Shown: piece after piece, positions 27,099 to 35,236 of the stretch
Layout of the letters: each line of letters begins with the position of its first letter
How positions within the stretch are numbered: position 1 is the first letter of the stretch
NCBI GenBank assembly: GCA_037144355.1
Contig: JBAWWY010000001.1
Coordinates: forward strand, 310,001-374,000
Direction: 5' to 3'
DNA from: JBAWWY01 sp037144355
Lineage (GTDB): Bacteria; Bacillota; Clostridia; Peptostreptococcales; Anaerovoracaceae
Length of the DNA stretch: 64,000 nucleotides
Program-made: the position numbers and the translations under genes
Notes under the pieces: model-generated
Seen by the model: only the letters and a program-made list of their open reading frames with translations
What the model was told of the DNA's origin: nothing
Databases searched by the model: none

Positions 27099-27461
27099 CT
27101 ATTTTATCTTAAGTTCTTTTTTCGCTAATTCAACCATTTTTGTGAAGCCTGTTGGGTCGAAAATACCCATTTCTGAAAGCATTTTTCTATTGATATCAAT
27201 TCCTGCAAGTTTTAACCCATGCATAAGCTTGCTATAGGAAATGTCGTTCATCCTTGCTGCAGCACTTATTCTTGCAATCCAAAGAGTTCTGAATTCTCTC
27301 TTCTTCATTTTTCTTCCAACAAATGCAGAACGAAGCGATCTCATTACTGCTGGATTTGCTGCTCTAAATACCTTGCTCTTTAATCCATAAAACCCTTTTG
27401 ATAATTTTAATATCTTTTTATGCTTTTTTTTAGCATTCATTGCCTTTTTGACTCTTGCCAT
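27099..27461 (-). CDS. rplT: 50S ribosomal protein L20, 120 aa
   Basis: L20 nucleates 23S rRNA folding and represses its own operon by binding the leader. Starts MARVKKAMNAKKKHKKILKLSKGFYGLKSKVFRAANPAVMRSLR and continues with the globular C-terminal domain (WIARISAAARMNDISYSKLMHGLKLAGIDINRKMLSEM). Third gene after infC and rpmI, 18 bases behind rpmI. Confidence 0.97.
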   Translation of the reverse strand: MARVKKAMNAKKKHKKILKLSKGFYGLKSKVFRAANPAVMRSLRSAFVGRKMKKREFRTLWIARISAAARMNDISYSKLMHGLKLAGIDINRKMLSEMGIFDPTGFTKMVELAKKELKIK

Positions 27462-27479
27462 CTCATCTAACCTCCTAAA

Positions 27480-27674
27480 TTATTTCATTAATATTGATTT
27501 GATTCTTTTGTGATCTGCGCTAGTGAGATAAGTTCCTTGTCTTAGGCCTCTTTTTCTCTTGGCACTTTTTTTAGTAAGTATGTGGCTCTTGTAAGCCTTG
27601 TTTCTTTTGACTTTACCAGTCTTGGTTAGTCTGAATCTTTTCCTAGCTCCTCTATGTGACTTCATCTTTGGCAT
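27480..27674 (-). CDS. rpmI: 50S ribosomal protein L35, 64 aa
   Basis: Very basic small ribosomal protein: MPKMKSHRGARKRFRLTKTGKVKRNKAYKSHILTKKSAKRKRGLRQGTYL. Middle gene of the infC-rpmI-rplT operon with AGGAGG ahead of its ATG. Confidence 0.97.
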   Translation of the reverse strand: MPKMKSHRGARKRFRLTKTGKVKRNKAYKSHILTKKSAKRKRGLRQGTYLTSADHKRIKSILMK

Positions 27675-27712
27675 CGAAATTTCCTCCTGTATATTATTCT
27701 TGGTCTTTTATA

Positions 27713-28222
27713 TTAACTCTTTGGTGTTAAAATCATAATCATGCTTCTGCCTTCAAATTCCGGTTTCTTTTCCACTATTCCAAATTCCGAAACTGCATCC
27801 GCAAATTTATTCATCACGACAATTCCCACATCTGTGTAGCCTCTTTCCCTACCCTTGAATCTCAAGCTGACTTTCACCTTGTCAAGTTCTTTTAGAAACT
27901 TGATTGCGTTGTTGGCTTTTACTGTAAGATCGTGGGCTTCGATAGATGGGCTAAGTCTGATTTCCTTAATCTGGGTAGTCTTTTGTTTCTTCTTGGCTTC
28001 TTTTTCTTTCTTCTGAAGCTCGTATCTATACTTCCCATAATCCAGGATTTTGCAGACTGGTGGATTTGCAGTGGGTGAAATCATAACCAGATCAAGCTTC
28101 TTTTCCAATGCAATTTCCATAGCTTTCTCTGTGCTGACTATGCCTAACTGTCCGCCGTCGCTGTCGATTAATCTGACTTCCTTGTCACGAATTTCTTCGT
28201 TTATTTGATTTTCTTTGTTAAT
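27713..28222 (-). CDS. infC: Translation initiation factor IF-3 (ATT start), 169 aa
   Basis: IF-3 checks start-codon pairing on the 30S subunit. N-domain: NKENQINEEIRDKEVRLIDSDGGQLGIVSTEKAMEIA; C-domain: EIRLSPSIEAHDLTVKANNAIKFL and GRERGYTDVG. A GTG at 28229-28231 is in frame but overlaps the GGAGG itself, so it cannot be used with that site. The ATT at 28220-28222, eight bases after GGAGG, gives the normal N-terminus and agrees with the known AUU start of infC in other bacteria, through which IF-3 limits its own synthesis. First gene of the infC-rpmI-rplT operon. Confidence 0.95.
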   Translation of the reverse strand: MNKENQINEEIRDKEVRLIDSDGGQLGIVSTEKAMEIALEKKLDLVMISPTANPPVCKILDYGKYRYELQKKEKEAKKKQKTTQIKEIRLSPSIEAHDLTVKANNAIKFLKELDKVKVSLRFKGRERGYTDVGIVVMNKFADAVSEFGIVEKKPEFEGRSMIMILTPKS

Positions 28223-28240
28223 GTTTAGCACCTCCTAAAA

Positions 28241-28375
28241 AATAAAAAAGCAGATATAACTACCCGCTCCAAGACAAACAATATATTTGTAAAAATATAA
28301 TTTGTTTATATTAACCTTATGAGCTTTGGCTATAAGGTGAGAAGCGGATGACTTCCTCTTGATTACTTACAGTGG
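28241..28375 (-). ncRNA. Probable L20-type leader of infC operon with terminator hairpin
   Basis: The untranslated region before infC holds the conserved-looking stretch GTCATCCGCTTCTCACCTTA (complement near 28335-28355). Further on there is a terminator-like hairpin, AGCGGGTA/TATCTGCT (complement of 28249-28268) followed by a T-rich tract, all upstream of the infC ribosome-binding site. This matches the layout of Firmicutes L20 leaders, in which L20 binding promotes premature termination. Identification is from memory of the family and the terminator placement; a covariance-model search would decide. Confidence 0.6.
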
Positions 28376-28487
28376 TTAGAATATCATTTTGGCTTGGTGA
28401 TGTCAAGTATTTTTATTCTATTGCAGTGCCCCGTATTAAAATATATAATTACATGATAAATCATTATTATTAGGGGGTTCCGAAGCT

Positions 28488-29879
28488 TTGACAATTACAA
28501 AAAGTTTACTTTCAAAAGTCTCCAGTCAGGAGTTGATTACCATATTCGACTCGATTAACGACGCGATTTTCATCGATGACGCCCAAGGCAACGCCATGTG
28601 GATAAATAAGGCATGCGAAGAGCTTTACAAGGTCGATAAGGAATCTGTAATTGGAAAAAGTGTTTCTTTCCTCGAGGATGCGGGCATTTTCTCTCCATCT
28701 GTTGCTAAACTGGTGATAGAACAGAAGAAAGAGGTAACTATAATACATAAAAACAGGGATGGCAAGAGAATCCTCAGCACTGGCATCCCCATTTTCGATA
28801 TCAATGGAAACATGACAAAGGTGATTTCCACATCCAGGGACATTACCGAGCTAATAAGCCTTCAGAATAAGCTTGAAGGCATGCAGTCGACCTTAGTCGA
28901 ACTTAAAACCCAGAAGAGCCAAATCTACCAGGGAGTTATTGCAAATAGCTCTTCCATGTATGACGTTATTCAACTTGCTGAAAGACTGTCTTCCCTGGAC
29001 TCAACAATTCTTATCTCTGGGGAATCAGGAACTGGTAAAGGAATTATAGCAAAATTGATCCACGAAAACGGCAGCAGAAAAACATATCCATTTGTTAAGA
29101 TAAATTGTGGCGCGATTCCAGAAAATCTTTTAGAATCCGAACTTTTCGGCTATGAAAGCGGCTCATTTACAGGATCAAGAAAAGAAGGGAAAAAAGGTTT
29201 GTTTGAAGTAGCTCAAAATGGAACAGTTTTTCTTGATGAAATTTCAGAGCTTCCCCTTCTGCTCCAGGTAAAGATTCTCCAAGTAATACAAGATAAGGTT
29301 ATTCAGCGCGTCGGCGGAGTTGAAACAATACCAATCGATGTGAGAATCATATCGGCAACAAATAGGAATTTATCAAAACAGGTCCAGGAAGGGAAATTCA
29401 GAGAGGATCTATTTTATAGGTTGAACGTGGTTCCAATCAACATACCACCACTTAGGGAAAGGCCGGAAGACATTATCCCACTTATTAGGCATTTTCTCCA
29501 AATCAACAACGACAAATTCAATGAAATAAAGACAATAGATGCAAACGCCATGGCCGTTCTTCTAAAATACCCGTGGCCGGGAAACGTCAGAGAGTTGGAA
29601 AATATTTTGGAGCGTCTTGTCATAACTACCAAGAGCGATATTATCTCCACAGAAAATCTGCCAAGTTTCATAGTTGAGAGCACTAGGTCGCCGGGTGACC
29701 TAGATCTACTTCATATTAAAAATTTGAAAAAGGCTTTAAACGATGCCGAAAAAGAGATACTTATAGCTACCACGGATAAATACAAGACTACAAGGAAAAT
29801 AGCGAAAGCCCTTGAATTGAGCCAACCTACGGTTGTTAGAAAACTTAATAAATATGGCATAAAAGTATCACAAGAATGA
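28488..29879 (+). CDS. PAS-domain sigma-54-dependent transcriptional activator, 463 aa
   Basis: Enhancer-binding protein with an N-terminal PAS sensor (about 12-125), a central AAA+ domain and a C-terminal Fis-type HTH (about 432-456, TTRKIAKALELSQPTVVRKLNKYGI). AAA+ motifs: Walker A GESGTGKG (178-185), Walker B FLDE (248-251), arginine region REDLFYRLNVVPINIPPLRERPEDI and WPGNVRELEN. The sigma-54 contact loop reads GSFTGS (225-230) instead of the usual GAFTGA; Phe-Thr-Gly are kept. No receiver domain, so the signal is a small ligand or redox state sensed by PAS. TTG start ten bases after GGGGG. It lies directly upstream of a sigma-54 promoter driving the aldehyde dehydrogenase/aminotransferase pair, its likely target. 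Confidence 0.92.
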   Translation: MTITKSLLSKVSSQELITIFDSINDAIFIDDAQGNAMWINKACEELYKVDKESVIGKSVSFLEDAGIFSPSVAKLVIEQKKEVTIIHKNRDGKRILSTGIPIFDINGNMTKVISTSRDITELISLQNKLEGMQSTLVELKTQKSQIYQGVIANSSSMYDVIQLAERLSSLDSTILISGESGTGKGIIAKLIHENGSRKTYPFVKINCGAIPENLLESELFGYESGSFTGSRKEGKKGLFEVAQNGTVFLDEISELPLLLQVKILQVIQDKVIQRVGGVETIPIDVRIISATNRNLSKQVQEGKFREDLFYRLNVVPINIPPLRERPEDIIPLIRHFLQINNDKFNEIKTIDANAMAVLLKYPWPGNVRELENILERLVITTKSDIISTENLPSFIVESTRSPGDLDLLHIKNLKKALNDAEKEILIATTDKYKTTRKIAKALELSQPTVVRKLNKYGIKVSQE

Positions 29880-29899
29880 TTGATTCACTTTTGAATCAA
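29880..29899. promoter_or_regulatory. Dyad TTGATTCA-N4-TGAATCAA, candidate activator site 1
   Basis: TTGATTCACTTTTGAATCAA is a perfect 8-base inverted repeat immediately after the activator stop codon, centred about 374 bases before the predicted start of the sigma-54 transcript. The same core, TGATTCA-N4-TGAATCA, recurs at 30009, which argues for a protein-binding site (enhancer) rather than chance. Confidence 0.5.
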
Positions 29900-30002
29900 T
29901 ATGATGCGTTATTGAATCGTATTATTCGTCGCAAATCCTTGGCCCTAAATGTTTTAACCCTTTATTACCAACATTGGTAGATTCATTTTCTAATTGATTA
30001 AA

Positions 30003-30032
30003 AATATCTGATTCATTTATGAATCAGATATT
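30003..30032. promoter_or_regulatory. Dyad TGATTCA-N4-TGAATCA, candidate activator site 2 (or terminator)
   Basis: 13-base arms (30003-30015 and 30020-30032) around TTTA contain the same TGATTCA/TGAATCA core as the dyad at 29880, about 246 bases before the sigma-54 start point. Because TAGTTTTTT follows the right arm, it could also end the activator transcript; both roles are possible. Confidence 0.45.
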
Positions 30033-30236
30033 AGTTTTTTATGTAAATATTCGCTTATTTTTCAAATAAATATCTAAGTTTAAACTAATTAAATGAAATT
30101 AATTGTGATTTATTAATTAATTTTTACATAGTCACTTTTACAATAATCCATCCATTTCAACGAAAATAGTCTAAAGCAAATTTATAATCTTCTGTTTTCC
30201 TGGATTTCCCCGAATATTTTCTTATCTTTGCTAAAG

Positions 30237-30253
30237 TTGGCACAGCAATTGCT
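30237..30253 (+). promoter_or_regulatory. Sigma-54 (-24/-12) promoter of the aldehyde dehydrogenase/aminotransferase operon
   Basis: TTGGCACAGCAATTGCT matches TGGCAC-N5-TTGC perfectly, with GG (30239-30240) and GC (30251-30252) ten bases apart. A transcript would begin near 30264, leaving about 70 bases of leader before the AGGAGG and ATG at 30333. Confidence 0.88.
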
Positions 30254-30332
30254 TTATATAACTAGGAATGCCTATGGTGCTTTTAGTACCTTCGCATGAA
30301 ATCTAATCCAATATTCTTAAGGAGGAATAAAT

Positions 30333-31745
30333 ATGTCAGTTGATTACAAATTATACGTTTCCGAACTTATTGAAAGAGCTAGAAAAGCTCAAAAAATTCT
30401 TGAGGGTTATACTCAGGAACAAGTTGATGAGCTTACCGCAGCGATTGCTTATAATGCAACTAAACCTGATTTTGCACTAGCAGCCTCTGAAGCCCTTGTT
30501 GCAGACTCTGGAATGGGAATTGCGAAGGACAAAGTTGGCAAGATGTACACTAAAATCAAGGGTACTTATAGAGATATGAAGGGCGAAAAATCAGTTGGAG
30601 TTGTGGAAATCGAGAAAGCCAAAGGAATAATGAAGCTTGCAAAACCCGTTGGAGTAATTGGTGCGGTTATCCCTGTTACAAATGGTGAAGCTACTCCTGT
30701 TGTAAAGGCAATCGCCGCTATAAAAGGTAGAAACGCCGTAATCCTTGCGCCACATCCAAGAGCAAAGAATGTAAACGTTTTTGTTGCAAACAACGTTAGA
30801 GCTACATTGAAAAAATATGGCGCTCCTGAAGATCTTGTAATTTCCATCGACCCAGAATATGTAAGTATTGAATGCTCTGGTGAATTAATGAAGCAATGTG
30901 ATCTTATCCTTGCAACTGGTGGAACTCCAATGGTACGTTCCGCTTACAGCTCAGGAACTCCAGCAATTGGCGTTGGTACAGGAAATGTTTGTACTATCGT
31001 TGATGGAACTACTGATTTAGATAATGTTGCCAATATGATAATGAGATCAAAAACTTTTGATTATGCTACTAGTTGTTCTACTGAAAACAGCATCTTGGTT
31101 CAAAAAGATATTTATGACAAATTTGTAATAGCTATGGAAGCTCAAGGCGGATGGCTTTTAAAAGAAAATTCATCGGAAAAAGAAAAGCTTAAAGCTGGAT
31201 TATGGCCTGATGGAGAACATCTAAATGTGCAGATAGTTGCACAATCTCCAGCAAAAATTGCTGAGATCGCTGGTCTTAACCTTCCTGCAGGAAAAACATT
31301 CTTCATGGTTGAAGAAAATGCAGGAATTGGAAAAGACTTCAGATTCACAGGAGAAAAGCTTTCAGTTGTTACAACATTGATCAAATATAACACTTATGCA
31401 GAAGCTTTAGACAAACTTGAAACAGTTCTTAACTTCCAGGGAAAAGGACATTCCTGTGGTATACATACAACAGACGAAAACAAAGTAATGCAAATGGCTG
31501 AAAGAATGCCAGTTTCAAGAATCACAGTAAACCAGGCGCAATGCCTTGCCAACAGCGGTGCTTGGACCAACGGACTTCCAATGTCCATGACACTTGGTTG
31601 CGGTACTTGGGGACATAACAGTATTTCTTCAAATGTTACTTGGAAAGACCTTATCAACTATACATGGGTTTCATATCCAATTCCATCAACTCAACCTACT
31701 GATGAAGAATTATTCCCAGCAGAAATTAGAGAGTTCAACAAATAA
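30333..31745 (+). CDS. CoA-acylating aldehyde dehydrogenase, sulfoacetaldehyde dehydrogenase (SauS)-like, 470 aa
   Basis: Oxidises an aldehyde to an acyl-CoA with NAD(P)+ (or the reverse). Single-domain acylating ALDH with catalytic Cys248 in ATSCSTENSILV, Rossmann region KPVGVIGAVIPVTNGEATPVVKAI, ATGGTPMVRSAYSSGTPAIGVGTGNV and LGCGTWGHNSISSNV. The overall sequence resembles SauS, the acylating sulfoacetaldehyde dehydrogenase, more than ethanol-forming AdhE or EutE types. It is followed 42 bases later by a class III aminotransferase, so the aldehyde is probably the transamination product of an omega-amino compound: taurine, beta-alanine, GABA or similar. Driven by the sigma-54 promoter at 30237. 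The reaction class is firm; the substrate is open. Confidence 0.88.
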   Translation: MSVDYKLYVSELIERARKAQKILEGYTQEQVDELTAAIAYNATKPDFALAASEALVADSGMGIAKDKVGKMYTKIKGTYRDMKGEKSVGVVEIEKAKGIMKLAKPVGVIGAVIPVTNGEATPVVKAIAAIKGRNAVILAPHPRAKNVNVFVANNVRATLKKYGAPEDLVISIDPEYVSIECSGELMKQCDLILATGGTPMVRSAYSSGTPAIGVGTGNVCTIVDGTTDLDNVANMIMRSKTFDYATSCSTENSILVQKDIYDKFVIAMEAQGGWLLKENSSEKEKLKAGLWPDGEHLNVQIVAQSPAKIAEIAGLNLPAGKTFFMVEENAGIGKDFRFTGEKLSVVTTLIKYNTYAEALDKLETVLNFQGKGHSCGIHTTDENKVMQMAERMPVSRITVNQAQCLANSGAWTNGLPMSMTLGCGTWGHNSISSNVTWKDLINYTWVSYPIPSTQPTDEELFPAEIREFNK

Positions 31746-31787
31746 GAATTTAGATTTTAAAATTAATTAATTTTAGGAGGAACTAAA

Positions 31788-33113
31788 ATGTCAAATGTTA
31801 AAGAAATGGGCAAGAAATACAACTTATATTCATGGAGTGCTCAAAACAAAGTAAATCCACCTAACATCGTAAAAGCTGAAGGGATTTATTTCTGGGATGA
31901 AGATGGCAACAAATACACTGATATGTCAGCACAACTTGTTAACGCCAATCTAGGACATGGACACAAGAAAATTATTCAAGCTATAAAGGACCAAGCAGAA
32001 AAATTAGCTTATATCGCTCCTTCATACGCTTGTGACGTTCGTTCAGAAGCTGCCAAACTAATGGTGGAAACTGCTGGTGGACACTTTAGAAAAGTATTCT
32101 TTGTAAATGCTGGCGCTGAAGCCAACGAAAATGCTATCAAAATGGCAAAAGCTGTAACAGGCAGATGGAAAGTATTCTCCATGTTCCGTTCATATCACGG
32201 AGCTACTTTTGGAGCATCAGCTCTTACTGGAGAATCAAGAAGATTTATTGCTGAACCAGGAATCCCAGGATTCATCAAGTTTGATGGCCCTTATGCTTAC
32301 AGAGCACCAAAGCAATGCAACTTCAAATCTGAAGAAGATATTACTGATTTTTATCTTACTTTACTTGAAAACCAACTTATTTATGAAGGAACAGACGCAA
32401 TTGCAGCAATATTCATGGAAACAGTCGTTGGAAGCAATGGAATTCTAATTCCGCCTAAAGGATATATTGAAGGCGTTAGAGCACTTTGCACAAAATATGG
32501 CATAATGATGGTTTGCGATGAAGTAATGGCTGGATTCGGAAGAACCGGCAAATGGTTTGCATATAAGAACTGGGATGTTGAACCTGACATGATAACTTTT
32601 GCAAAAGGTTCAACTTGTGGATACTTCCCAATTGGTGGAGTCATCGTAAACGAAAAAATTGCAAACTATTTTGATGACAATAAAATGTTCTGTGGTCTTA
32701 CTTACAGCGCTCATCCAATTGGCTGTGCAACAATCCTAGCAACTATGGAAGCTTACAAGGAAGAAAAAGTATTTGACAACGTATTGAAAGTTGGAAAAGT
32801 ACTTGCTGAACTTCTTGAAGGATTGAAAGCTAAGCATGCATGTGTTGGAGATGTTCGTTATATTGGTTTATTCAGTTGCTTGGAACTAGTTAAAGACAAG
32901 GCAACTAAAGAACCAATGGTGCCTTATGGCAAGGATCCTGAAGGAATCATGCCAAAAATCATCGGCATGTTGAAGGCTGAAGGTTTCTCCACTTACTCAA
33001 TCGAAAACATGATCCATGTATCTCCTCCACTTATCATAACTGAAGAACAATTAAGAGATGCTATGAAAATTATGGATAAGGTTCTTGATTCTGTAGACAA
33101 TATGATCAAATAA
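31788..33113 (+). CDS. Class III aminotransferase (omega-amino acid/taurine:pyruvate type), 441 aa
   Basis: PLP enzyme of fold type I. Motifs: FFVNAGAEANENAIKMAK (PLP phosphate region, about 104-121), SYHGAT (135-140), VCDEVMAGFGRTG with Asp244, and the Schiff-base lysine in FAKGSTCGYFPIGG (Lys273). The N-terminus YNLYSWSAQNKVNPPNIVKAEGIYFWDEDGNKYTDMSAQLVN is that of the omega-amino acid/taurine:pyruvate branch rather than ornithine or DAPA transaminases. Second gene of the sigma-54 operon; together with the acylating dehydrogenase it would turn an omega-amine into an acyl-CoA while making alanine from pyruvate. Specificity is not readable from sequence. Terminator follows. Confidence 0.87.
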   Translation: MSNVKEMGKKYNLYSWSAQNKVNPPNIVKAEGIYFWDEDGNKYTDMSAQLVNANLGHGHKKIIQAIKDQAEKLAYIAPSYACDVRSEAAKLMVETAGGHFRKVFFVNAGAEANENAIKMAKAVTGRWKVFSMFRSYHGATFGASALTGESRRFIAEPGIPGFIKFDGPYAYRAPKQCNFKSEEDITDFYLTLLENQLIYEGTDAIAAIFMETVVGSNGILIPPKGYIEGVRALCTKYGIMMVCDEVMAGFGRTGKWFAYKNWDVEPDMITFAKGSTCGYFPIGGVIVNEKIANYFDDNKMFCGLTYSAHPIGCATILATMEAYKEEKVFDNVLKVGKVLAELLEGLKAKHACVGDVRYIGLFSCLELVKDKATKEPMVPYGKDPEGIMPKIIGMLKAEGFSTYSIENMIHVSPPLIITEEQLRDAMKIMDKVLDSVDNMIK

Positions 33114-33143
33114 ATTCAATAATCATTAAAAACTTTCCATATA

Positions 33144-33190
33144 AACCACCCCAGGCAGATTGCGAATCGGTCTGGGGTGGTTTTTTTTTT
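33144..33190 (+). terminator. Intrinsic terminator after the aminotransferase
   Basis: Perfect 11-base arms AACCACCCCAG (33144-33154) and CTGGGGTGGTT (33172-33182), then a run of T to 33190. Confidence 0.92.
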
Positions 33191-33237
33191 GATTAATGCG
33201 TATTATATTTGAGAAACAGATTTTTTTGTGAAATTAA

Positions 33238-33275
33238 GAACATATGTTTACAACTCTCATTCCTTGTGATAAAAT
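33238..33275 (+). promoter_or_regulatory. lexA promoter with SOS box
   Basis: GAACATATGTTT (33238-33249) fits the Gram-positive LexA box GAAC-N4-GTTY. It overlaps the -35 of a promoter TTTACA (33247-33252), 17 bases, TAAAAT (33270-33275), giving autorepression of lexA. Confidence 0.75.
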
Positions 33276-33312
33276 TCAAGCATAAATATATGATTGTCTT
33301 GGAGGAATCAAA

Positions 33313-33948
33313 ATGGATTATAATTTAAGTGACAGAGAAAAGAAAATTTTTGAATATATGAAATCAGAGACCCAAAAGAAAGGTTATCCGCCCACTGTTA
33401 GGGAAATGTGCGACTTTCTCGGAATTAAATCAACATCAACCGTACACAAGGATCTTGCCAGTCTTGAAAGAAAAGGCGCTATCAGAAAAGATCCATCTAA
33501 ACCTAGAGCTATCGAAATTCTGGATCAGCCGGAAATTCAATCTCAAACCAGAGAAAGAATCGACATCGTAGATGTACCCATCGTTGGAAGAATAGCAGCT
33601 GGAACTCCTATCCTTGCTGAACAGAATATTGAAGATACTTTTTCTGTTCCAGCCAGATTTATCAAGGATGGCGTCCACTTTATGCTAAATGTCAAAGGTG
33701 AAAGCATGATTGAAGCCGGGATATTTGATGGAGACTATATTCTTGTCAGACAACAGAATACTGCAAAGAACGGCGACATGGTTGTTGCAATGCTAAATGG
33801 ATTTGAAAGCGAAGCCACAGTTAAAACATTCTATAGGGAAAAGGACCATATTAGGCTTCAACCGGAAAATAGCACAATGAAACCTATTCTAACCAAGGAA
33901 GTTGAAATTCTTGGTTTAGTAAAAGGTGTATTTAGATATTTTTCATAA
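33313..33948 (+). CDS. lexA: SOS repressor LexA, 211 aa
   Basis: An N-terminal winged helix (KKIFEYMKSETQKKGYPPTVREMCDFLGIKSTSTVHKDLASLERKGAI) is joined to an S24 self-cleavage domain. The scissile Ala96-Gly97 bond lies in GRIAAGTP; the catalytic dyad is Ser131 (GESMIEAGI) and Lys171 (ATVKTFY). RecA-ssDNA triggers self-cleavage and SOS induction. GGAGG precedes the ATG. Monocistronic with its own LexA box and terminator. Confidence 0.97.
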   Translation: MDYNLSDREKKIFEYMKSETQKKGYPPTVREMCDFLGIKSTSTVHKDLASLERKGAIRKDPSKPRAIEILDQPEIQSQTRERIDIVDVPIVGRIAAGTPILAEQNIEDTFSVPARFIKDGVHFMLNVKGESMIEAGIFDGDYILVRQQNTAKNGDMVVAMLNGFESEATVKTFYREKDHIRLQPENSTMKPILTKEVEILGLVKGVFRYFS

Positions 33949-33958
33949 GCAAATTATT

Positions 33959-33997
33959 AAGGCTCAGCAGATTTACAAATAAATCGCTGAGCCTTTT
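33959..33997. terminator. Terminator between lexA and the convergent VWA gene
   Basis: AAGGCTCAGC (33959-33968) pairs with GCTGAGCCTT (33986-33995), extended by GATTT/AAATC with one unpaired base, and followed by TTTT. Confidence 0.8.
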
Positions 33998-34027
33998 CTA
34001 TTATTTTAATAGAAGTAAATTTCAATA

Positions 34028-35224
34028 CTATCTGGAAACAAGAAGCTTTTTTATTCCCTGTTCAAGGCCTTCTATTGTAAGCTCGAACATTGGGAATATC
34101 TCTTTGATCTTTTCTATTGTGAAACTGCCATAGGCATCCGCCCACTCATCTTTTTTAATTGGATTCAGCCATATGTGTTTTTCGTATTTTTTCTTGAATC
34201 TATCAAGCCAGTCAATACCTGGAAGTTCGTTATATAGACCAACATAGCAACAACCACCTTTGCTCATGAGCTCTGTTGGGGCCATTGCCGCATCTCCAAC
34301 GTATATTACTTTATAATCTCTGCCCAGGTTCTTTAAGACCCACTCAGTGTCAATCCAGTGCCCCCTGCGGCAGTATGGGTCCGTGTATAGATGCTCATAA
34401 ATACAATTGTGGAAATAATATACTTTTAAGTCCTTGAAATGGTTGGATTTATTTGCTGCTTGGAAAAGTGAGCTGCAAAGCCTGCTATAAGGCATCATTG
34501 ATCCATCGGAATCAAATAGTATGAGTAGTTTTACAGTATTTTGCCTTGGACGTTCGAATACTAGTCTAAGGCTTCCACCGTGGTTGCATGTCTCATCAAT
34601 TGTCTCGTCAATATCCAACTGTGTTTTGGCTCCGTCCACCCTGCTGGAAAACTGCCTGAGTTTTTTAAAAGCTACTTGAAACTGCCTAAGATCCAGTATG
34701 TTATCTTGGCGAAAATCCCTGAAGTTTCTCTCTCCAGCAATCTTAATAGCAGATTTCTTGCCTCCGTCGCCACCTATTCTTATGCCTTGTGGATTATATC
34801 CTCCATTGCCAAATACAGAAGTCCCCCCAGTACCAACCCAGTAGTTCCCTCCGTTGTGTTTTTCCTTTTGTTCTGCTAATCTTTCCTCTAGCATTCTTTG
34901 GAGTTCTTCGAGTCCGTGCTTTTGGAATTCCTCATAGGCTGCATCAAATCCTGCTGGCATTTCCCTGCCTTCTTCAAGCCATTTCCAAACTTCTTCCGGA
35001 ATTTCTTCTTTATACTCCATACCTTTGAAATATTCCGAAAAAGCCAAATCAAACTTATCGTAATCAGCTTCGCTTTTTACGAGAATGCTCCTGCAAAGAT
35101 AATAAAAATCAGTCAGGGACGAATCGGCAAGGCCCATATCTAGAGCTTCAATAAGAACCATCCATTCATTAAGCGAGACTTTCAAGCCTCTTGCCTTAAG
35201 TAGGTAGAAAAATTTTATAAACAT
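34028..35224 (-). CDS. VWA-domain CoxE-like protein, 398 aa
   Basis: Partner of a MoxR AAA+ ATPase. An N-terminal helical region (FFYLLKARGLKVSLNEWMVLIEALDMGLADSSLTDFYYLCRSILVKSEADYDKFDLAFSEYF) is typical of the CoxE/YehP-type VWA proteins. A Gly/Asn-rich linker (GGNYWVGTGGTSVFGNGGYNPQGIRIGGDGG) and a C-terminal VWA domain with a metal-site motif LLILFDSDGSM follow. Such pairs act as chaperones that load metals or remodel protein complexes; the client here is unknown and no CO dehydrogenase genes are adjacent. Located 12 bases after the ATPase gene, GGAG upstream of the ATG. Confidence 0.85.
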   Translation of the reverse strand: MFIKFFYLLKARGLKVSLNEWMVLIEALDMGLADSSLTDFYYLCRSILVKSEADYDKFDLAFSEYFKGMEYKEEIPEEVWKWLEEGREMPAGFDAAYEEFQKHGLEELQRMLEERLAEQKEKHNGGNYWVGTGGTSVFGNGGYNPQGIRIGGDGGKKSAIKIAGERNFRDFRQDNILDLRQFQVAFKKLRQFSSRVDGAKTQLDIDETIDETCNHGGSLRLVFERPRQNTVKLLILFDSDGSMMPYSRLCSSLFQAANKSNHFKDLKVYYFHNCIYEHLYTDPYCRRGHWIDTEWVLKNLGRDYKVIYVGDAAMAPTELMSKGGCCYVGLYNELPGIDWLDRFKKKYEKHIWLNPIKKDEWADAYGSFTIEKIKEIFPMFELTIEGLEQGIKKLLVSR

Positions 35225-35236
35225 TCTTATCTCCAG

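Noticed and set aside
28229..28231. GTG as the start codon of infC
   Set aside because: It overlaps the GGAGG sequence itself, leaving no spacing; ATT at 28220-28222 has proper spacing and gives the conserved N-terminus.
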